DNA from: Leishmania donovani
Lineage: Eukaryota > Euglenozoa > Kinetoplastea > Trypanosomatida > Trypanosomatidae
Direction of reading: 5' to 3'
Length of the DNA stretch: 64,000 nt
Assembly: GCF_000227135.1 (NCBI RefSeq)
Contig: NC_018240.1
Span: 308,956-372,955, forward strand
Of the stretch, positions 59,821 to 64,000 are shown one piece after another. Numbering within the stretch: position 1 is the stretch's first letter; each line of letters begins with the position of its first letter. A model generated the notes under the pieces. That model saw nothing but the letters and a program-made list of their open reading frames with translations. It searched no databases and was not told where the DNA came from. The position numbers and the translations under genes were made by a program.

Positions 59821-61437
59821 GGCTGCGTTCTTCTCCAGCTGTGCCTTCAGCGCTGGCAACGATGTGCGCACGTGTGCGTGTGTGTGTGTGTGAGCGAGAG
59901 ACGGCGAGAGAACGAGAAGGCCCTGCTGCAAACGGTGAGGTGCGAGGTGGGGAAGGGGAGGGGTGGTTGGGTGGGTAGATCGGCTGGCTGTGAGATATGC
60001 AGGCACGGAGACAACACGTGCACTGGGGCAGGCAGGCAACCAAGGCGCATGCGATGGAGAAGGGTAGAGACAAAGGGGTGCGAATTGAGCGGTGACGACG
60101 GCGGATGGGGTCTGTAGAGGAGGAGCACACCGGCAAACACCGTCGACGACAGCGAGGCGGTGCTCGAGTGCGCTTTACAACACGGAGGGAAGGGGGGGGG
60201 CTGAAAAGGCCATGCTATGCAGTGAGTTGGTTGTGCATCTGGTCATGGTGGTGACCTCCGGTATGCAGGACCGACACACAGGAACACAACGCACACGAAC
60301 ACGAGGCCAGCGCCCACAGCATCGCCGACGACCCCCCTTTTCGCTGCTGTCAGCGCTTTCTTTACCACGAAATGCTTGCACGCGTGTCGGTTGATGATTG
60401 TCTAGGCTGCATGAAAGAAGAAAAACCGATAGAGAGAGAAGGCCGACCTCCAATCCCCGCACCCTGCTCCGCCGGCGTGTGTGTGTCTGCTCATGCGTGT
60501 GCACCATCACCCCCTCCTCCTCCTGACCACCACTAAAACACCGCTCTACTCCATCGCCCTCCCCTTTCCTCACTAATCATCTGCCAAGCAGCAGCAGCAG
60601 CAGCACACACACACAAACACACACACACGCGTGCACAGCGCTACACGTGCGTAGCCTCCTCCACACCGTGCCAAAGCAGTCCACAACAGTCATGCAAGGG
60701 CACAACGAATGCCCCGAAACCCTTGGCATCTGTCCATGCATGAGCAGAGGGAATGCGGAGGAGGCGAGTGCCTGGGTGCTGAGGCTTGGCGAGCATGCGG
60801 CGTCCGTGTGCGTATGAGGAGGATGGGTGAATGAATAGATGGGTGGATGGAGAGAACAAGGGACTGAGGAAGAGAGAGGACGAAGAGAGCGAAAGGAGAA
60901 ACGAAAAAAAAAGTGCTTCTAGTTTACATCAACGGGCGCTGCTACGTGCACGTGTCAGAGACACGACAGCGCGCATACAACGAGGGAAGCGCATGCACCG
61001 ACGTGAGTTCGTACGCGACATGTGAGCCTTCAAGGCAGCGGAGCAGAAATACAACCGACAACGAAACGAAAGCAGAGCGCTACTTCTATCACAGCCGGAG
61101 TCACAGACGTGGGACGGCCCCAAGGAAGAGAGACACACAACACACACACACACACACGCAAGCATGCACCTGATGCACATACATGCATAAACCATCATCT
61201 TCCATCTCTGCATCTGACGGGGTGGAGGAGTGATGGACGGCAGCTTCCGTTAACCCCCTCCAAAGAACAACAACAAAAACGGGAAAGCAAAACGAGAGCG
61301 CGCGCACATGTGTGGGTGGAGAAGACGGAGGGACGCTGAAGACGCTAAAGGCCAGACACGCAGTTCACCTCCGTGCCGTAGTCCGTCAGGAGCATCGAGA
61401 CACGCACACATATACACGCTCGCTTAAAGCACAGCTT
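59821..61437. other. Intergenic region upstream of LeuRS
   Basis: No gene seen. It contains GT (59876-59891) and CA runs (60605-60628, 61141-61156) and a CAG run (60590-60603). It carries the 3' UTR of the coiled-coil gene. Confidence 0.5.
59853..59920 (-). promoter_or_regulatory. Predicted trans-splice acceptor for LeuRS
   Basis: A pyrimidine tract (59892-59920 on the coding strand) is followed, after a CA run, by the first AG in TTGCCAG at 59853-59854, 33 nt before the ATG. Confidence 0.5.
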
Positions 61438-63033
61438 TCAATGCAGCTGAGTGGCTTTGCGGTACAGTATCGGGTCCATGTCTGCCGGTACCACGGAGTC
61501 GATGTAGGCCCGATACCGCGCGTCGTCCGCCTCCTGCTGGGCCTGCTGCTGCCGAAACTCTTCACGACGAGCCTCGACGGCGCGGCGCGCGTTCTCGCGC
61601 TTCTCGGCGGCCTGCAGTTTCTGAATGCGCTCAATTCGCAACGCCTCGGCGCGACGGGCGGCGGCCTCCTCGGCCTCCTTTGCCCTCAGCTGCTCCGGGT
61701 AGCGACGCATCTCCTCTGCGTACGCTTTCTCTTCGGCCTTGTTGAGAAAGCCCGCGGCAGTCGTGGCAGCGGCGTGTCGTCGTGAGCTGCTCCCGTCGGC
61801 GCCGTCGCCGCTGCCGACAACATCACCTCGCGCCTCCGCCGCCTTCTGTTCCTCCATCTCTAGCCGCTGCTGCTCCATCTCGAGGCGATATTCGTGCTGC
61901 TTCTCCTGCTGCTTCACGTCGCTGTCGTAGAGCTTCTGCAGGAAGCTCTCCCTCTTCTCAAACACATCCTGCGTGCGATACGTCGGCAGGTTCTCTTGCT
62001 TTGCCTGGTCAAGGTACTGCTGCAGACTTGCCTTCTTTCGCTCTTCGAACGCCGCCAGCTTCTTCTGCTGGCGTTCAATGACCCAGCGCTTGATGCTGTC
62101 GACTTTCTCCTCCTCGGCCCGCAGCGCGGCCTCGTCCTTGACATTTTCGGCCACACGAGTCTGCAGCTTCTCCGACTTGGTCAGCGCGGGACGGCTGTGC
62201 GCCTTATTGTAGGCGCCGTTCTCAAGCTCTCGAGCACGACGCTGCGCTTCTTCTTCCTGCTGCTCGGCACGCTCCTCGGCGGCCTCTTGATCGACGTGCT
62301 TACGGTCCTGCTGCTGCACCGCACGCTCCTGTCTTCGTTGATCGATCTGGTAGAGCACAGTTTCTAAGTTGGCGTTTTTCTCTTCGACGTTGCGCTGGCG
62401 TGCTTTGAGTTTCTTGTGCAGCTCCTCGGCCTGGTCGCCCCACAGCTGCAGCTGCAACTCGCGCTGAGCGTTCGCGTTCTGCGCCTCGTCCTCGCGCTTG
62501 AGCATCTGCTTGTAGGCCACCTGCTCCTTGCGAGCCTTCAGTGCTTCGTGCAGCATGTTCATCGAGCGCAGATGGCGTCCGCGCGGGTCTTCCTTGAGGT
62601 GTTCCAGCTCTTGGCGCGCAATGACGGCTTTGTGCTCCTCCTCGAGCTGCTTCGCGTAGAGCTCGTCGAGCACCTTCTGACGCGCCTCCGCGGCATCCTT
62701 GGCGTCTTGCTGTGCCTGGACGAATTGATCATGGCGTGCCTCGATCGTGTCGGTCCAGCCGGCCGCGCGAGTCTTGGACAGCTCGCGGCGACGGTCTTCC
62801 TCCTGCTTCCGGGTGTCGCGCTGCTGCTGTTCCGCCGCCTGCGACCCGGTGTAGGCAAGACGTTGGAAAAAGGCAAGTTCGCGGTCGCTAAGGATGCCGA
62901 CGCGCGTCATGTCGAGACCACCGGCGACAGCATTGCCATTGCCGATCCGGCGAAGCGGATCCTTGCGAGCGCGCGTGGAGGACATGGACGTCGTCGCCGC
63001 CGCGGCAGCAACCGTGCCCGGTGGCCTCGGCAT
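61438..63033 (-). CDS. Coiled-coil protein with trichohyalin/plectin-like composition, probably flagellar, 531 aa
   Basis: Almost the whole protein from about residue 65 to 510 is a charged alpha-helix rich in Glu, Gln, Arg, Lys and Ala, broken by short turns (for example KEDPRGRHL near 150, HSRPALTKSEKL near 285 and a Gly/Ser/Asp stretch near 400). It is similar in style to the TPH-domain proteins that line axonemal doublet microtubules (CFAP53/CFAP45/CFAP210 type), with segments such as RWVIERQQKKLAAFEERK and YPEQLRAKEAEEAAARR. I cannot name the orthologue. A flagellar location is inference. The folded C-terminus ends PADMDPILYRKATQLH. I chose the start MPRPPGT at 63033; a Met 15 codons upstream is also possible. 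Confidence 0.8.
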   Translation of the reverse strand: MPRPPGTVAAAAATTSMSSTRARKDPLRRIGNGNAVAGGLDMTRVGILSDRELAFFQRLAYTGSQAAEQQQRDTRKQEEDRRRELSKTRAAGWTDTIEARHDQFVQAQQDAKDAAEARQKVLDELYAKQLEEEHKAVIARQELEHLKEDPRGRHLRSMNMLHEALKARKEQVAYKQMLKREDEAQNANAQRELQLQLWGDQAEELHKKLKARQRNVEEKNANLETVLYQIDQRRQERAVQQQDRKHVDQEAAEERAEQQEEEAQRRARELENGAYNKAHSRPALTKSEKLQTRVAENVKDEAALRAEEEKVDSIKRWVIERQQKKLAAFEERKKASLQQYLDQAKQENLPTYRTQDVFEKRESFLQKLYDSDVKQQEKQHEYRLEMEQQRLEMEEQKAAEARGDVVGSGDGADGSSSRRHAAATTAAGFLNKAEEKAYAEEMRRYPEQLRAKEAEEAAARRAEALRIERIQKLQAAEKRENARRAVEARREEFRQQQAQQEADDARYRAYIDSVVPADMDPILYRKATQLH

Positions 63034-64000
63034 TTTTAATGACAACACTTGAAAGGCCGTCGTCGCGAGTCTCGCCACAACTCCTCAGGTGTGGTCTGGG
63101 AAGGAAAAGGGGGGGGGGCGACTCGGCGACTCAGACGTGCACTGCGATGCACACCCTTTTTTCCCAGATCGATGACAGAAGGCCGAGGAGCGTCAGAGCA
63201 GCGAGAGCGAGAGAGAGGGAGAGGGAGGGACAGTCCTCTCCCAGAAACGAAAAATTTAGCGTTTTGCGCGGATACTTCGGTATGTGTGACCGTGTACCCA
63301 CGAGCGCATACTCAAGCAATGATCAGGCGGGAAATGGGGAGGGGTGCCCAACTAAGCCGAGCATGCAAGCAAGAGAGGGGCAGGCAGAGAGGGAAGGGAT
63401 CTGTGTGTGTGTGTGTGTGTGTGTGGATGGGCATGCTTGCAAGTTCATGCTTCATGGCGTGCCCTCGGGGAGGCGGCGAGGGAGGGGGAGGGGGGTCAAA
63501 ACAGAGCAGAGGGAGAGAGAGGGAAAAGGAAAGGGGCGGCACAAGAGAGGGGCGACAGCAGACACAGGTGTGCGTGTGTGTGTGGGAGGGGGATGGTTTT
63601 GGCTAGTCGGAGAAGCATCGACTCCGCTCACTTCTCCGTCACTGCCCACGCCTTGCCCTGTCTGTTTCTGTGCCTGTGTGCTTGTGCTCAATCACCCCTC
63701 CTCCTCTGCCCACACCGACCCTCGAGCTCCTTTTTTTTTTCGCGCGTCCATCGAGCTGGCCACCGTCGAATGGTCATCAGAGGCCGTCTCCTTCTCTGTG
63801 TGACACGCACACACACACACACACACACATACACATGCATAGGTGTATATGCATGCCGCTGGAGTTAAAGAGCACCACAGCCCCCCTACCCCTCCCCTCT
63901 TTTAGCGTTGGTCTTCGGTCCTTGCGATCGCTTGATGGCGCCATTCATTTTCACTTCGTGATTTCGCACGGCAGCGACACACACCGGCACACACACACAC
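63034..64000. other. Upstream end of the window, 5' flank of the coiled-coil gene
   Basis: No gene seen. A G run at 63110-63118, purine-rich tracts at 63190-63235 and 63478-63540, GT runs (63402-63424, 63566-63582) and a CA run (63806-63829) are present. The next gene upstream is outside the window. Confidence 0.45.

Noticed and set aside
1..64000. tRNA, rRNA, CRISPR or bacterial-style operon signals
   Set aside because: I saw none; the gene organisation is that of a eukaryotic trypanosomatid.

Overview
This window looks like nuclear chromosomal DNA of a trypanosomatid protozoan, most likely Leishmania or a very close relative. The evidence is GC-rich, intronless, Ala/Ser/Arg-rich genes that all lie on the minus strand (one directional gene cluster with no strand switch), long low-complexity intergenic regions full of polypyrimidine tracts (on the coding strand) and CA/GT microsatellites, and SIDER2-type degenerate retroposons in 3' flanks. 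The neighbourhood (AMP deaminase, a site-1-protease-like subtilase, NADH-cytochrome b5 reductase, RPT2, leucyl-tRNA synthetase) fits what I remember of Leishmania chromosome 13. That placement is from memory and was not checked.

Transcription runs right to left. Going with it from 64,000 down: a coiled-coil, probably flagellar protein (61438-63033); cytosolic leucyl-tRNA synthetase (56593-59820); the proteasome ATPase RPT2 (53126-54442); a gene-free 3.9 kb stretch; two adjacent, related giant HECT-like proteins (44452-49224 and 36764-43882) separated by a SIDER2 copy; a gene-poor 2.9 kb stretch with an AT-rich island; NADH-cytochrome b5 reductase (32981-33907) with a second, diverged SIDER2 behind it; an NME5/RSP23-like axonemal protein (30309-31028); a poorly defined, possibly frame-broken locus (28344-29552); a subtilase of the site-1-protease type (22523-27763); an unknown protein (20521-21621); a GT69 (CAP59/CMT1-like) glycosyltransferase (15611-19531); a four-TM protein (13517-14500); an unknown basic protein (11267-12655); a CCDC137-like nucleolar candidate (8972-10444); a giant AMP deaminase (3099-8069) followed by a SIDER2 copy; and a mitochondrial-targeted unknown (247-2178).

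The most interesting theme is enzymes with altered catalytic residues. The AMP deaminase is a fusion of a metal-site-dead deaminase copy and an apparently active copy, and the latter carries an Asp-to-Cys change in the purine-binding pair. Of the tandem HECT-like proteins, one has Ser in place of the catalytic Cys plus a 500-residue C-terminal extension, and the other lacks the whole C-lobe. The subtilase has Glu at the catalytic Asp position. The NME5-like protein lacks the NDP-kinase histidine. The two SIDER2 copies at 2602-2950 and 44001-44349 are identical except for one base although 41 kb apart, which points to recent gene conversion or duplication. Genes in such clusters are co-transcribed, but their order usually says little about shared function; the HECT-HECT-RPT2 stretch is the only suggestive grouping.
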